In this document: positions 43,662-52,290 of the stretch, in pieces
Position numbering within the stretch: the stretch's first letter is position 1
Layout: every line of letters begins with the position of its first letter
Assembly (NCBI RefSeq): GCF_035917675.1
Contig: NZ_CP109104.1
Span: 6,510,001-6,574,000, forward strand
Source: Streptomyces sp. NBC_01775
GTDB taxonomy: Bacteria; Actinomycetota; Actinomycetes; Streptomycetales; Streptomycetaceae
Length of the DNA: 64,000 bases
Direction: 5' to 3'
Made by a program: the position numbers and the translations under genes
The notes under the pieces: model-generated
What the model saw: the letters and a program-made list of their open reading frames with translations, nothing else
What the model was told of the DNA's origin: nothing
Databases searched by the model: none

Positions 43662-46366
43662 GCGCGGACATACGAGGAGACAGCACCGGCGGCGCGGCGG
43701 GTACGAGCGCCGAGGTGGCTGCTGTGGGTGGCGGCGCGCCTGATACGGGCGGCGGCGCGGGCGCTGTGGGTGGTGGCGAGGTGTGGGCCGGGGCCTGGGT
43801 GGCCGAGCGGCTCGGTGTGCGCCTGGAGGGCGAGGGGCTGCGGGACCTGCTCGGGCTGGCGCTGCGCCGCAATCCGCGGCGGGCCCACCTGCTGGTCTCC
43901 CGCGTCCTCGGCAAGCACGTGCCGGAGAGTCCCGGCCGGATCGTCGGCGCCGGGGTCCGCCTGGGGGAACAGGTGCGCGAGCTGCTGGGCGGCCCCGAGG
44001 CGGACCGCTGCGTGGCGCTGGGCTTCGCCGAGACCGCCACGGGGCTCGGACACGGCGTGGCCGACGGCATCGGAGACGTCCCCTGCCTGCACTCCACCCG
44101 GCGACGGGTGCCGGGCGTCGACCCGGCGGGCGGCTTCGAGGAGGAGCACAGCCACGCCACCTCGCACCTGCTGCTGCCCGAGGACCCCGGACTGCTGGGC
44201 GGGGAGGGCCCGTTGGTGCTGGTCGACGACGAGCTGTCCACCGGCAGGACCGTGCGCAACACCATCGCCGCGCTGCACGCGCACCGGCCGCGCGACCGCT
44301 ACGTCGTCGCGGCGCTGGTCGACACCCGCGCCCCGGCCGATGTGGCGTCCCTGGAGAAGTTCGCGGCCGACCTGGGCACCCGCGTCCAGGTGGTCGCCCT
44401 CGCCTCCGGCCAGGTACGGCTCCCGGACGCCGTGCTGGAGCGGGGCCGGGAACTGGTCGCCGCACACGGCGAAGGCCCGGACGCCGACGCCGTCCCGCAC
44501 CAGGGGGTCGCCGGGGCTGCCGGGGCCGCGGTACGCCGGGTGGACCTCGGCTGGCCGCAGGGGCTGCCCGACGGCGGACGGCACGGCTTCGGCCCCGAGG
44601 AGCGGCAACGGCTGGACACAGCGCTCCCCGGCATGGCCGGACGGGTGCTGACGGAGCTGGAGTCGGCGGGGCTGGGCGTCGCGGGTCAGGACACCGCGGG
44701 GCAGGACACCGCGGTGCGTGACTTCGCGGGGGAGGGGCAGGCCACCGGGCGGGGTCCGTCCGCACCGGCCGGTACGGTCCCGGCCGGGACCTCGCCGCCG
44801 CGCGTGCTCGTCCTCGGCAACGAGGAGCTGATGTACGCGCCCCTGCGGCTCGCCGCCGAACTGGAGCAGCGCACCCAGGGCGCCGCCGAGATCCGCTTCT
44901 CGACCACCACCCGCTCGCCCGTCCTCGCCGTCGACGTCCCCGGCTACGCGATACGCAGCGCGCTGCGTTTCCCCGCGCACGACGCGCACCGTTGTTCGAG
45001 CGACGAGGACGACCCCGGTGAGCGCTACGCCTACAACGTCGCGGGGCAGGGCTTCGACGCCGTCGTGGCCGTCGTGGACAGCGAGGGCGACACCACCGAA
45101 CTGCACGCTCCCGGCGGCCTCCTGGACCAGCTGGCCGGATGTGCCCCGCACGTGCTGCTGGCCGTCATCCCCTCCTACGTCCCCGGGGCTCCGCCCGCCG
45201 CGCCGACGCTGCCACGGCCGCGGTCTCGGCCCCTCGCCCGGCCCCTGCGGGGGCCCGCCTTCTCCTCGTACGCGCCCGAGGACGTCGCCTGGCTGCTGCG
45301 GGACCTGTCCGGCGTCGAGCTGGAGGCACCCACCGAGGAGCGCGAGGAGGCCATCCAGGCCGGCGGCGCCCACTACGCGGAGTCGCTGCCGGTGGAGTAC
45401 CAGCCCTCCGAGGAGTATCAGCGGCTCTTCCACAGCGCGCTGGAGGGCTCGGCCGAGCGCATCGCGCGTGCCGTCGGTGCCGTGACGGAGACGGTGCTCG
45501 CCGAGCGCGGTCCCCGCCCCGTGCTGGTGTCGCTCGCGCGTGCGGGCACGCCCGTCGGCATCCTGATGCGCCGCTGGGCTCAGCACGCGCACGGGCTCGA
45601 CCTGCCCCACTACGCCGTCTCGATCGTGCGCGGACGCGGCATCGACACCAACGCGCTGCGTTATCTGGCGGCCCACCACGACCCCGCCGACGTGGTGTTC
45701 GTCGATGGCTGGACCGGCAAGGGCGCCATCACGCGGGAGCTGGCCGAGGCGCTCGCCGGGCATCCGGGATTCGACCCGGACCTGGCCGTCCTCGCCGATC
45801 CGGGCTCCTGCGTGCGCACCTACGGCACGCGCGAGGACTTCCTCATCCCCTCCGCCTGCCTCAACTCGACGGTCTCCGGGCTCATATCACGCACCGTCCT
45901 GCGCCCCGGCCTGATCGGGCCGGACGACTTCCACGGCGCCAAGTTCTACCGCGAGCTGGCCGACAGCGACCTGTCCCGGCACTTCCTGGACACGGTCGCC
46001 GCCCGCTTCGAGGCCGCACGGGCCTCCGCAGGGCGGGACGCCACGGCGCTCGCCGGCGCGGACCGGGCGCCCACCTGGGAGGGCTGGCGCGCGGTGGAGC
46101 GCATCAGCCAGTCCTACGGCATCGGGGACGTGAACCTGATCAAACCGGGTGTCGGGGAGACCACGCGTGTGCTGCTGCGCCGCGTGCCGTGGCGCGTACT
46201 GGCCCAGCGCGGTGCCGGCGCCGACCTCGACCACGTACGGCTGCTGGCCGGGCAGCGCGGGGTGCCCGTCGAGGAGACCGACGACCTGCCCTACACCTGC
46301 GTCGGCCTGATCCACCCCCGCTACACGCGCGGTGCCACGGGCGCCGACGGAAGGGCGGCCCGGTGA
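43658..46366 (+). CDS. fused PRTase - TRSP - StiP - PELOTA-like protein of Ter biosynthetic module
   Basis: 902 aa. A disordered Gly/Ala leader (1-40) is followed by a PRTase_2 domain with a PRPP loop (VLVDDELSTGRT, residues 187-198). The TRSP domain has its signature in FSTTTRSPVLAVDVPG (TRSP at 418-421). A StiP-type domain (about 535-770; SSYAPEDVAWLLRDL) has a second PRPP-like loop (VFVDGWTGKGAITREL at 680) and cysteines in DPGSCVRTYG and IPSACLNSTVSG. The last ~80 residues (VNLIKPGVGETTRVLLRR ... YTCVGLIHPRY) look like the PELOTA-type RNA-binding domain. In many bacteria the PRTase-TRSP and StiP-PELOTA parts are separate genes. The GTG start overlaps the aldolase stop, and its stop overlaps the HAD start. 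Confidence 0.85.
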   Translation: MSADIRGDSTGGAAGTSAEVAAVGGGAPDTGGGAGAVGGGEVWAGAWVAERLGVRLEGEGLRDLLGLALRRNPRRAHLLVSRVLGKHVPESPGRIVGAGVRLGEQVRELLGGPEADRCVALGFAETATGLGHGVADGIGDVPCLHSTRRRVPGVDPAGGFEEEHSHATSHLLLPEDPGLLGGEGPLVLVDDELSTGRTVRNTIAALHAHRPRDRYVVAALVDTRAPADVASLEKFAADLGTRVQVVALASGQVRLPDAVLERGRELVAAHGEGPDADAVPHQGVAGAAGAAVRRVDLGWPQGLPDGGRHGFGPEERQRLDTALPGMAGRVLTELESAGLGVAGQDTAGQDTAVRDFAGEGQATGRGPSAPAGTVPAGTSPPRVLVLGNEELMYAPLRLAAELEQRTQGAAEIRFSTTTRSPVLAVDVPGYAIRSALRFPAHDAHRCSSDEDDPGERYAYNVAGQGFDAVVAVVDSEGDTTELHAPGGLLDQLAGCAPHVLLAVIPSYVPGAPPAAPTLPRPRSRPLARPLRGPAFSSYAPEDVAWLLRDLSGVELEAPTEEREEAIQAGGAHYAESLPVEYQPSEEYQRLFHSALEGSAERIARAVGAVTETVLAERGPRPVLVSLARAGTPVGILMRRWAQHAHGLDLPHYAVSIVRGRGIDTNALRYLAAHHDPADVVFVDGWTGKGAITRELAEALAGHPGFDPDLAVLADPGSCVRTYGTREDFLIPSACLNSTVSGLISRTVLRPGLIGPDDFHGAKFYRELADSDLSRHFLDTVAARFEAARASAGRDATALAGADRAPTWEGWRAVERISQSYGIGDVNLIKPGVGETTRVLLRRVPWRVLAQRGAGADLDHVRLLAGQRGVPVEETDDLPYTCVGLIHPRYTRGATGADGRAAR

Positions 46367-47331
46367 CACACCAGGACGAGGGTCGGGGACATGGCGAGGG
46401 ACACGTGGGGCAGGACGGGGGCGAGGACGTGCGCGGGGACATGCGCGGGGACGGGGACGCAGGCGGGGACATACGCGGGGACGGGGACGGAAGCGGCGGG
46501 GGTCCGCTTCCGCTGATCGCCAGTGACCTGGACAGAACGCTGATCTACTCCGCCGCCGCGCTGGATCTGACAATGCCCGACGCCGAGGCGCCACGGCTGC
46601 TGTGCGTCGAGATGTACGAGCACAAGCCGCTCTCCTTCATGACGGAGCGGGCCGCCGCGCTGCTCGCCGAACTCGCGGACCGCACACTCTTCGTGCCCGC
46701 CACCACCCGCACCCCCGAGCAGTACCGCCGCGTCAGCCTGCCGGGGCCGGCCCCGCGCTTCGCCGTCTGTGCGAACGGCGGCCACCTGCTGGTCGACGGC
46801 GTGAGCGACCCGGAGTGGCAGGCCGTGGTCCGCGAACGGCTGACCGAGTGCGCGCCGCTCGCGGACGTACGCGCACACATGCTGCGTCACGCGCAGGACG
46901 CGTGGCTGCGCAAGGAGCGGATCGCGGACGATCTGTTCGTCTACCTCGTCGTCGAGCGCTCGCTGCTGCCCGACACCTGGGTCAAGGAGCTGGCCGACTG
47001 GGCGGGCCCGCGCGGCTGGAACGTCTCGCTCCAGGGCCGCAAGATCTACGCCGTGCCGCGCCCGCTCACCAAGAGCGCGGCCGTCGCCGAGGTGGCGCGC
47101 CGCACCGGGAGCCCCGCTACCTTCGCGGCCGGGGACTCCCTGCTGGACGCCGACCTGCTGCACGCCGCGGACCGGGGCTGGCGCCCCGCGCACGGCGAAC
47201 TGGCCGAGAGCGGCTGGGACCCGCGGCATGTGCGGGCACTGACCGAACAGGGGGTCATGGCGGGGGAAGCCATCCTGCGCGCGATGGGCGCGGCGCTGAC
47301 GTCGGCGGGCGCAGGGGCGCCCGTGGCGTGA
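46363..47331 (+). CDS. HAD-superfamily hydrolase of Ter biosynthetic module
   Basis: 322 aa. The first ~50 residues are an unusual Gly/Asp/His-rich run. HAD motif I is IASDLDRTLIYSA, motif II is VPATTRTPEQY, and motif IV is FAAGDSLLDADLL, as in Cof/SPP-type sugar-phosphate phosphatases. It probably removes a phosphate from the ribosylated product of the upstream enzymes. The GTG start at 46363 overlaps the previous TGA (GTGA). A later start would remove the low-complexity leader, so the true N-terminus is uncertain. Confidence 0.87.
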   Translation: MTHQDEGRGHGEGHVGQDGGEDVRGDMRGDGDAGGDIRGDGDGSGGGPLPLIASDLDRTLIYSAAALDLTMPDAEAPRLLCVEMYEHKPLSFMTERAAALLAELADRTLFVPATTRTPEQYRRVSLPGPAPRFAVCANGGHLLVDGVSDPEWQAVVRERLTECAPLADVRAHMLRHAQDAWLRKERIADDLFVYLVVERSLLPDTWVKELADWAGPRGWNVSLQGRKIYAVPRPLTKSAAVAEVARRTGSPATFAAGDSLLDADLLHAADRGWRPAHGELAESGWDPRHVRALTEQGVMAGEAILRAMGAALTSAGAGAPVA

Positions 47332-47412
47332 CGGGGGGCGTCCGCGGTGTGACGAGGGGCGCCCGGCGGCACGCGAGACCGGGTCGCCCGCCCCCACGCG
47401 CCTCCTCCGCCG

Positions 47413-48120
47413 TCAGTCCCGCTGGCCCTCGCTCCCATCCTCGCCGCCGTCGAGCTCCTCGCCTTTGTCGAGCTCCTCGCCTCCGTAGAGCGAGGCCTTG
47501 CGCCGCAGTTCGTGGCCCCGTGCGGCGGCCGAGGCGTGCCGTTCGCGTTCGGTCTGGTCGGGGTGCCGGTGCTGCCAGTACGGGTTGTCGTGCGGCAGCG
47601 CGCTGCCCACGCGCCCGTACATGCCGAAAATCAGCAGCAGCAGTCCGACGACAAAGCTGAACAGCACGTTCTGGAGGCCGAAAGCCAGCAGGTTGAACCC
47701 CGTGTCCAGCAGCGCCAGGTTGGCGAACCCGCTCAGGACGAACAGGGCGCCCAGCGTGATGTTGAGGCTGGAGGCGAAGTTGCCGCCGCGCACCATCCCG
47801 TAGAAGAGCAGCATTCCCACCACGACGGACAGCACGCTCAGCGCGCCGTTGGTGTTCAGCCCGGCGACCCGGTCGCCCCCTGTGTCGAGGAACCCGATCT
47901 GGTCGACCAGACCCAGGATGCCGAAGCCCGCCAGCCCCGCACCCACCAGCCCCGCGCCGACGCGGTAGATGCGGCTGAGCTTGTGGTGCGCCGGCATGTG
48001 TTCGTTGAGGAGCTGCCGTCTCGGCGGTTTCCGCTGCTGAGAGTGCCGACCGGTGTGCGGGTGGATGTGCGAGGGGCGGGGGTGCGACGGGCCGGTGTGC
48101 GACGGGTGGCTCACGACCAT
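47413..48120 (-). CDS. DUF4383 membrane protein with His-rich N-terminus
   Basis: 235 aa from ATG 48120, which has GGAGG seven bases upstream. That start adds a leader with many His/Pro/Ser residues (SHPSHTGPSHPRPSHIHPH). An internal ATG at 47997 would give the plain 194-aa family form but has no ribosome site. Four membrane segments and a conserved LDTGGDRVAGLNTNGALS match DUF4383, of unknown role. The C-terminal tail is charged and acidic (EELDKGEELDGGEDGSEG). It converges on the Ter operon. Confidence 0.82.
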   Translation of the reverse strand: MVVSHPSHTGPSHPRPSHIHPHTGRHSQQRKPPRRQLLNEHMPAHHKLSRIYRVGAGLVGAGLAGFGILGLVDQIGFLDTGGDRVAGLNTNGALSVLSVVVGMLLFYGMVRGGNFASSLNITLGALFVLSGFANLALLDTGFNLLAFGLQNVLFSFVVGLLLLIFGMYGRVGSALPHDNPYWQHRHPDQTERERHASAAARGHELRRKASLYGGEELDKGEELDGGEDGSEGQRD

Positions 48121-48257
48121 GATCCGGCCTCCCTCGGGAACGGTTCTGGAGGCGCCCAGCTCTCGCTCTCCAGCATCCGCCCCTGAGCCCAGGACCTCAA
48201 CCGGGGCCCAGTACGCAGCCTCCTCAGCCCCGGGGTCAGTGCTCCCTGGACCCAGGA

Positions 48258-49523
48258 TTAATGTCCCCCGGCACGCTCGTGGCGGATCTGTTCCACCACG
48301 AGCTGCACCGTCTCCTTCACCGCGTCCAGCTCGGTCAGCAGATGCCAGTAATCCGGGTGGCGCCCGGTGAGCGAGGCGACCGCGCGGTCCACCCGCTCCA
48401 CGGCACTGTCCAGGGGCTGCGCGTGCCGGGGGTCGGGCGTGCTGCGCCCGGCCATCGCCAGGCGCTGCGCGTCGCGGATCGCGAAACGGGTGCGCTCGAC
48501 CTCCTTGCTGTGGTCGAAGGAGACTTCGTTGAGCCGCTGGAGCCGCTCACCTGCGGCCTTCACCGCCTCGTCCGTCGTGTTGAGCAGGGCTCTGACGGTC
48601 GACAGCAGCGCCGTCGCATCCGGCCAGCGCTGCTCCTCGCGCGCTGTGCGGGCCTCCCGCAGCTTCTCGTCGGCCTGCCGCGCCGAGTGCTCCGCCTGCT
48701 GAGGCACCTGCTGGAGGTCTTGCCAGCACGCCACGCTGAAGCGTCGCCGCAGCTCGCTGAGCACCGGCTCGACCTGCCCAGCGCGGGTCTGGAGGGCCTG
48801 GGTGCGGGTACGGAGGGAGGTGAGGCGTTTGTCGATGTCGGCGGCCTTCTCCGGCAGCCGCTCGGCCTCGCCACGGATCGCCTCGGCCTCCCTGACGACC
48901 TTGTCGGCGCGCTGCACCGTCTCCTGAACGCCGTGCGCGCCCGCGCCCTCGTTGAGCTTGGTCAGCTCGGGGGAGAGCCGGGCCAGCCGGGCGGCCAGGT
49001 CGTCGGCCTTGAGGCCCTTGCCACGGACCGCGTCCAGCGCGTTGCTGGCCGCGAGGAGGCCCTGCCGGGCCCGCTCCACGGCGGGCGCGAGCCGCGCGAG
49101 CTGGTTCTCCGCCTGCGTCAGCACCGGGCCCAGGCTCTCGGCGAACCGGTCCAGCTCCGACTTGACGCGCTCCAGGTCCTGCCGCGCCTTGTCCAGCTCG
49201 GAGCGGGCGCGGGCGGCGGCGCCCGTGTCGAGGTCGTCGCGGTCCAGATCGTGGGAGTCCACGGCGGTGATGTAGTCGTGGCTGACGCTGTCGATGCGCG
49301 TGCCGAAGTCCGCGAAGCCGGCGACGGCCTGCCGGGCGGCGGGGGAGCTGTCGACGGCGCTGATCGTCTCGATCGAGATGCGCAGGTCGCGCTGAGCGGT
49401 GTCCAGCTCGTAGAAGGCGGCGGCGGCGGCGTCCTTCGCGGCTTGCGCGTCGGCCCGCAGATTCTCCGCGCGGCCACTGCCCCAGCCCCAGCGGCGGGTA
49501 CCGCCGCCGTTCATCGCCGCCAC
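48258..49523 (-). CDS. long coiled-coil protein of unknown function
   Basis: 421 aa. Almost all of it is heptad-rich helix (for example RSELDKARQDLERVKSELDR and VVREAEAIRGEAERLPEKAA) with few prolines or hydrophobic segments and one cysteine. The N-terminus is Gly/Arg/Trp-rich (GGGTRRWGWGSGR). No signal peptide. GTG 49523 has GAGAGGG four to six bases upstream; ATG 49514 is an alternative. I do not recognise a family beyond generic SMC-like coiled coil. It sits between DUF4383 and tRNA-Val. Confidence 0.75.
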   Translation of the reverse strand: MAAMNGGGTRRWGWGSGRAENLRADAQAAKDAAAAAFYELDTAQRDLRISIETISAVDSSPAARQAVAGFADFGTRIDSVSHDYITAVDSHDLDRDDLDTGAAARARSELDKARQDLERVKSELDRFAESLGPVLTQAENQLARLAPAVERARQGLLAASNALDAVRGKGLKADDLAARLARLSPELTKLNEGAGAHGVQETVQRADKVVREAEAIRGEAERLPEKAADIDKRLTSLRTRTQALQTRAGQVEPVLSELRRRFSVACWQDLQQVPQQAEHSARQADEKLREARTAREEQRWPDATALLSTVRALLNTTDEAVKAAGERLQRLNEVSFDHSKEVERTRFAIRDAQRLAMAGRSTPDPRHAQPLDSAVERVDRAVASLTGRHPDYWHLLTELDAVKETVQLVVEQIRHERAGGH

Positions 49524-49687
49524 GAAACCCTCTCCCCGTATGCGCCCGTCGATACTCGACCGGTGGTCATTCTCCCACCTGAGGACAACGAACACACGAG
49601 CTGGTTAGTTCGCGACCGCTCTCAGGAGCCCCTTTTGGCTTGCACCGCGAGCGGCCAGGCAAGGTACTCTGTCCTCTCACCACGTCA

Positions 49688-49762
49688 GGGCGCATAGCTC
49701 AGCGGTAGAGCGCTTGCCTTACAAGCAAGATGTCACTGGTTCGATCCCAGTTGTGCCCACCA
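49688..49762 (+). tRNA. tRNA-Val (anticodon UAC)
   Basis: Complete cloverleaf. The acceptor GGGCGCA pairs with TGTGCCC, the D arm is AGCTCAGCGGTAGAGC, and the anticodon stem CTTGC/GCAAG has loop CTTACAA (anticodon TAC). The T arm is CTGGTTCGATCCCAG, and CCA is encoded. It borders a degraded island, so it may have been the insertion site. Confidence 0.97.
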
Positions 49763-49788
49763 GCCTTAGCGGCACGTCAGGTTGATTG

Positions 49789-49823
49789 AACGGCCCCCGG
49801 AGGGAGCTCCCCCGGGGGCCGTT
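49789..49823 (+). terminator. terminator after tRNA-Val
   Basis: 12-bp perfect arms AACGGCCCCCGG / CCGGGGGCCGTT with an 11-base loop, 27 bases after the tRNA, followed by TTC. Confidence 0.88.
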
Positions 49824-49899
49824 TCATGATCAGAGTCCACCTCGCCGTTCGTACCGCCCTGGCCGGGGCGTCCGCCCGCCCGGGCTCGTGGTCGATGCG

Positions 49900-50206
49900 G
49901 GCCCGGATGACGACGACGGCCTCCGCGAGGGCGACCAGTACGCACGCCGGCAGCATCCCTCCGTGCCGCCCGAGCCGGCTACGGCGGTCGGCAGGGCGAG
50001 GACGGCGGCCAGGCCGCCGACGGAGAGCGCGGGTCCCAGTCGACGTCGAGCAGGCCGAGCCCGTCGCCGCCGAGGAGCGCGAGTACGGCCTGGGCGAAGG
50101 CGCGAGTACGGCCCTGGGCGAAGGTGCGTATGGCGTGCTCGGCAGTGGCGCGCCAGAAAGCAGAAGTGGTTATGGAGATATCTCGCCGTGGGTGTTGCCG
50201 GGACAT
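49900..50206 (-). pseudogene. decayed actinophage-type holin remnant
   Basis: The minus-strand reading SAFWRATAEHAIRTFAQ ... AVLALLGGDGLGLLDVDWD resembles the N-terminal half of short actinophage holins (WRATAERAIRTFAQALLALL-like). A 24-base tandem duplication near 50083-50130 repeats RTFAQG. After DVDWD a shift is needed to read on into LSVGGLAAVLALPTAVAG. I see no intact frame. It suggests a former prophage; the match is by eye and short. Confidence 0.5.
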
Positions 50207-50439
50207 TCGCGAGTCCCGCGATTCTCGAATCCCGACGGATTGGTGCTATTGGCTGGTCCGGGAAAACGAAGTCGTTCAGTTTGCATTCCTCGCGGGAATC
50301 ATCACGTCGATCAGCAGTCCATGGCTCAGCAGCTCGTCACTCGTTCGACGGTAGTGATCCTCCTGTCGCCGGAATCGCCTTTAGCTCGCTTTCTGCGGGA
50401 ATGCCGTACTCGTCGGACTCCGGACTGGTAAGGAGATTC

Positions 50440-50733
50440 ATGCGTACCCGAACCTCTGTCACGGCTGCGGCGCTCGCCGTACTGGTCACGCTGGGAACTG
50501 CGGGAATCGCCGCAGGTGATGCAGCGACGCCCGATAGTCGCGCCTCCCGCACGTTGCACATGAACGATGACCCGCCGTCCCCGGACGGACACGAGTGGAA
50601 GGAAGGTTCATATAGCACCAGGATTGCCTGCATCAACCGTGGGGACTGGGGTGTAAAGAACGGGAAGTGGAAGAAATACAAGTGCGTGAACTACCCCCAC
50701 TGGGAGTACACCGAGCTGTGGGTCCAGGCATAG
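50440..50733 (+). CDS. small secreted protein of unknown function
   Basis: 97 aa. AAGGAG is four bases before the ATG. A clear signal peptide (VTAAALAVLVTLGTAGIAAG) yields a ~70-residue mature protein with two cysteines (RIACINRGD, KKYKCVNYPHWEY), probably one disulphide, and an aromatic C-terminus. I recognise no family. It is intact although embedded in decayed sequence. Confidence 0.7.
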   Translation: MRTRTSVTAAALAVLVTLGTAGIAAGDAATPDSRASRTLHMNDDPPSPDGHEWKEGSYSTRIACINRGDWGVKNGKWKKYKCVNYPHWEYTELWVQA

Positions 50734-50844
50734 CGGCTCCGAGGTCCGCCTGAGCCCGGACGTGGTCCGCCTCGGAGTGCTGTAGCGTCCCCGGCCTCAT
50801 ACGCATTTCGTCCTCAGTCTGTCGCCGGGCGACCGGGAAGCGGA

Positions 50845-51150
50845 GTGCGTCATCCGCTCGTCGACTTCGCGCAGGAGTCGGGGATGCGGTGGGCGAGTAC
50901 ACCGGGCCTGCGCCAGCACCACGTCGACCGTGAAGAGGCGACCGCGTCAATGCGGGAGATCATCGTGGATGACCACGGGAGACTGGTGCGGCAGGCCATG
51001 CCGAAGACCACCGCAGGGTTCCGCACGGTGCCCCTCTCGGGGAAAGCGATGGACGCGCTGAAGACGACGGAAGATGTCTGGGGAGTCCATTCGGGGCGCT
51101 CCGCACCCGAGGACGGCATGCACGCCGAAGAGCTGACCTTCAAGGGGGCC
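50845..51150 (+). pseudogene. tyrosine-integrase fragment (middle part)
   Basis: The segment LVDFAQESGMRWASTPGLRQ ... REIIVDDHGRLVRQAMPKTT ... FRTVPLSGKAMDAL matches the catalytic-arginine region of streptomycete phage/ICE integrases (usually TGMRWGEAAGLR). The Gly-Glu after the Arg-Trp is changed to Ala-Ser. There is no N-terminal SAM-like domain and no C-terminal His-x-x-Arg/Tyr box in frame. Confidence 0.65.
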
Positions 51151-51189
51151 GAAATCCAGCAAACACCACGAAGAAGGGAAAGCCTCTGA

Positions 51190-51470
51190 ACAACAGGAGG
51201 AGCTGCTTGCGACAGACGACCGCGGTTTCGTTCGTACTCCGGTGTCCGACGAGCTTCGAGATCTCCTCGGCGGGGACCCCGTGCTCGCCCAGGCGAGACG
51301 AAGCCTGTTCGGAGGCGAATACGAGACCCTTTTCCATCCACTTCGCGCCCGCCCGCCCGCCCGCTTCTGCTGACGGGTCGTGAGGGCTCGCAGTTCCTCG
51401 GTGCGAGCTCCGTCGGCCGCGGCGGCGGCTTTCGTGCGCTGTACGATGCCGGGTAAGAAATCGACCATAT
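51190..51470 (-). pseudogene. second tyrosine-integrase fragment (C-terminal part), opposite strand
   Basis: Minus-strand pieces DGARTEELRALT, MEKGLVFASEQ and GEHGVPAEEISKLVGHRSTN ... RKQL line up with an integrase C-terminus in two frames. The stretch that should contain His-x-x-Arg is missing between SEQ and GEHG. The usual catalytic tyrosine of the VYRKQ-type box reads Cys (VVCRKQ). It is therefore dead, and distinct from the plus-strand fragment. Confidence 0.65.
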
Positions 51471-51707
51471 GCGGGAAGAGCTGTTCGCCCGTATCCCGAT
51501 GCCGGCCGAGGGTAATCTCTTCTGGCTGCCGGCCGGCGAACCGTCATGGAGCTTCACCGAGCGCATACACGGCGGATGACACCGTGGTTGAGTCCGCCCA
51601 TCGGGGTGCATGCCGATGGCCGCCCATCGGGGTGCACGCCGCCTCGCGCCTTCGCGTGGGCGTACGACTTCAGGTTCCTGAGTCGACAAAGGCCGGAAGG
51701 ACGAGCA

Positions 51708-52290
51708 GTGATCTCGACGCAGGTACGGTCGGACGCCCGCCGTATCCGGGACTTTCATCAGATGCATCACCGGCTGCGGCGCCGTGCTCTGTGACTGTGG
51801 ATCTCGGCAGCCACGACCTGGGCTGGGCGTGGCCGACACAACGGTGGACCTCTGCCAGCGGGGCATGGCTCCACTGATCGTCTTCGCCGGCTCCACGAGC
51901 CCTACGGCGAAGGTACGTATGCCGCGGGGCGAGGCAATCCACTACCGTGAGCGAGCACTTGAGCTCGGCGTGCCCAGCCCGGATGTGCTCGTGGAGCCGA
52001 ACGCGTGCAACACGGGAGAGAACGTCCGCCTCTCCCGGGCCGTCCTCGAAGAAGCCGGCATCGACGTGGAGTCGGTGCTCTTGGCCGGCAAGCCGTAGGA
52101 GGAACGCCGCGCGTACGCCGCAGCACCCAAGCCGTGGGCCGAGGTCTAGATCGTGAGCGCGTGGCCCCGATGAGGTTCGAGGAGACGTGGACTCCCTCGG
52201 GGACGCTCAGTTGGTCATCGGCATGTTGGTGGGCGCGCTCCAGCGGCTGCTCCGCTACCCCGAGCAGGGATTCATGATCACGCAGGAGCC
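51708..52290 (+). pseudogene. YdcF-family (DUF218) pseudogene
   Basis: The reading starts at GTG 51708 (VISTQVRSDARRIRDFHQMH), shifts frame into LGSHDLGWA, shifts again to RGMAPLIVFAGSTSPTAKV, RGEAIHYRERALELGVPSP and EPNACNTGENVRLSRAVLEE. It then hits TAG where the family has Tyr (AGKP* then EERRAYAAAPKPWAEV), then another stop. It continues in a third frame as DSLGDAQLVIGMLVGALQRL. YdcF proteins are SAM-binding or DUF218 proteins of unclear role. At least three frame changes and two nonsense codons confirm inactivation. Confidence 0.8.

Noticed and set aside
43112..45763. 883-codon minus-strand open frame
   Set aside because: Shadow of the aldolase and PRTase genes; low-complexity composition with no domain features.
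37558..47331. Simple tellurite-resistance operon
   Set aside because: Tellurite resistance is a historical label. There is no TerB or TerZ set, and the enzyme module points to a wider stress role.
49786..50733. 315-codon plus-strand gene
   Set aside because: Composition is random-like until the small secreted protein at 50440, which has its own ribosome site and signal peptide; the upstream part overlaps the terminator and holin remnant.
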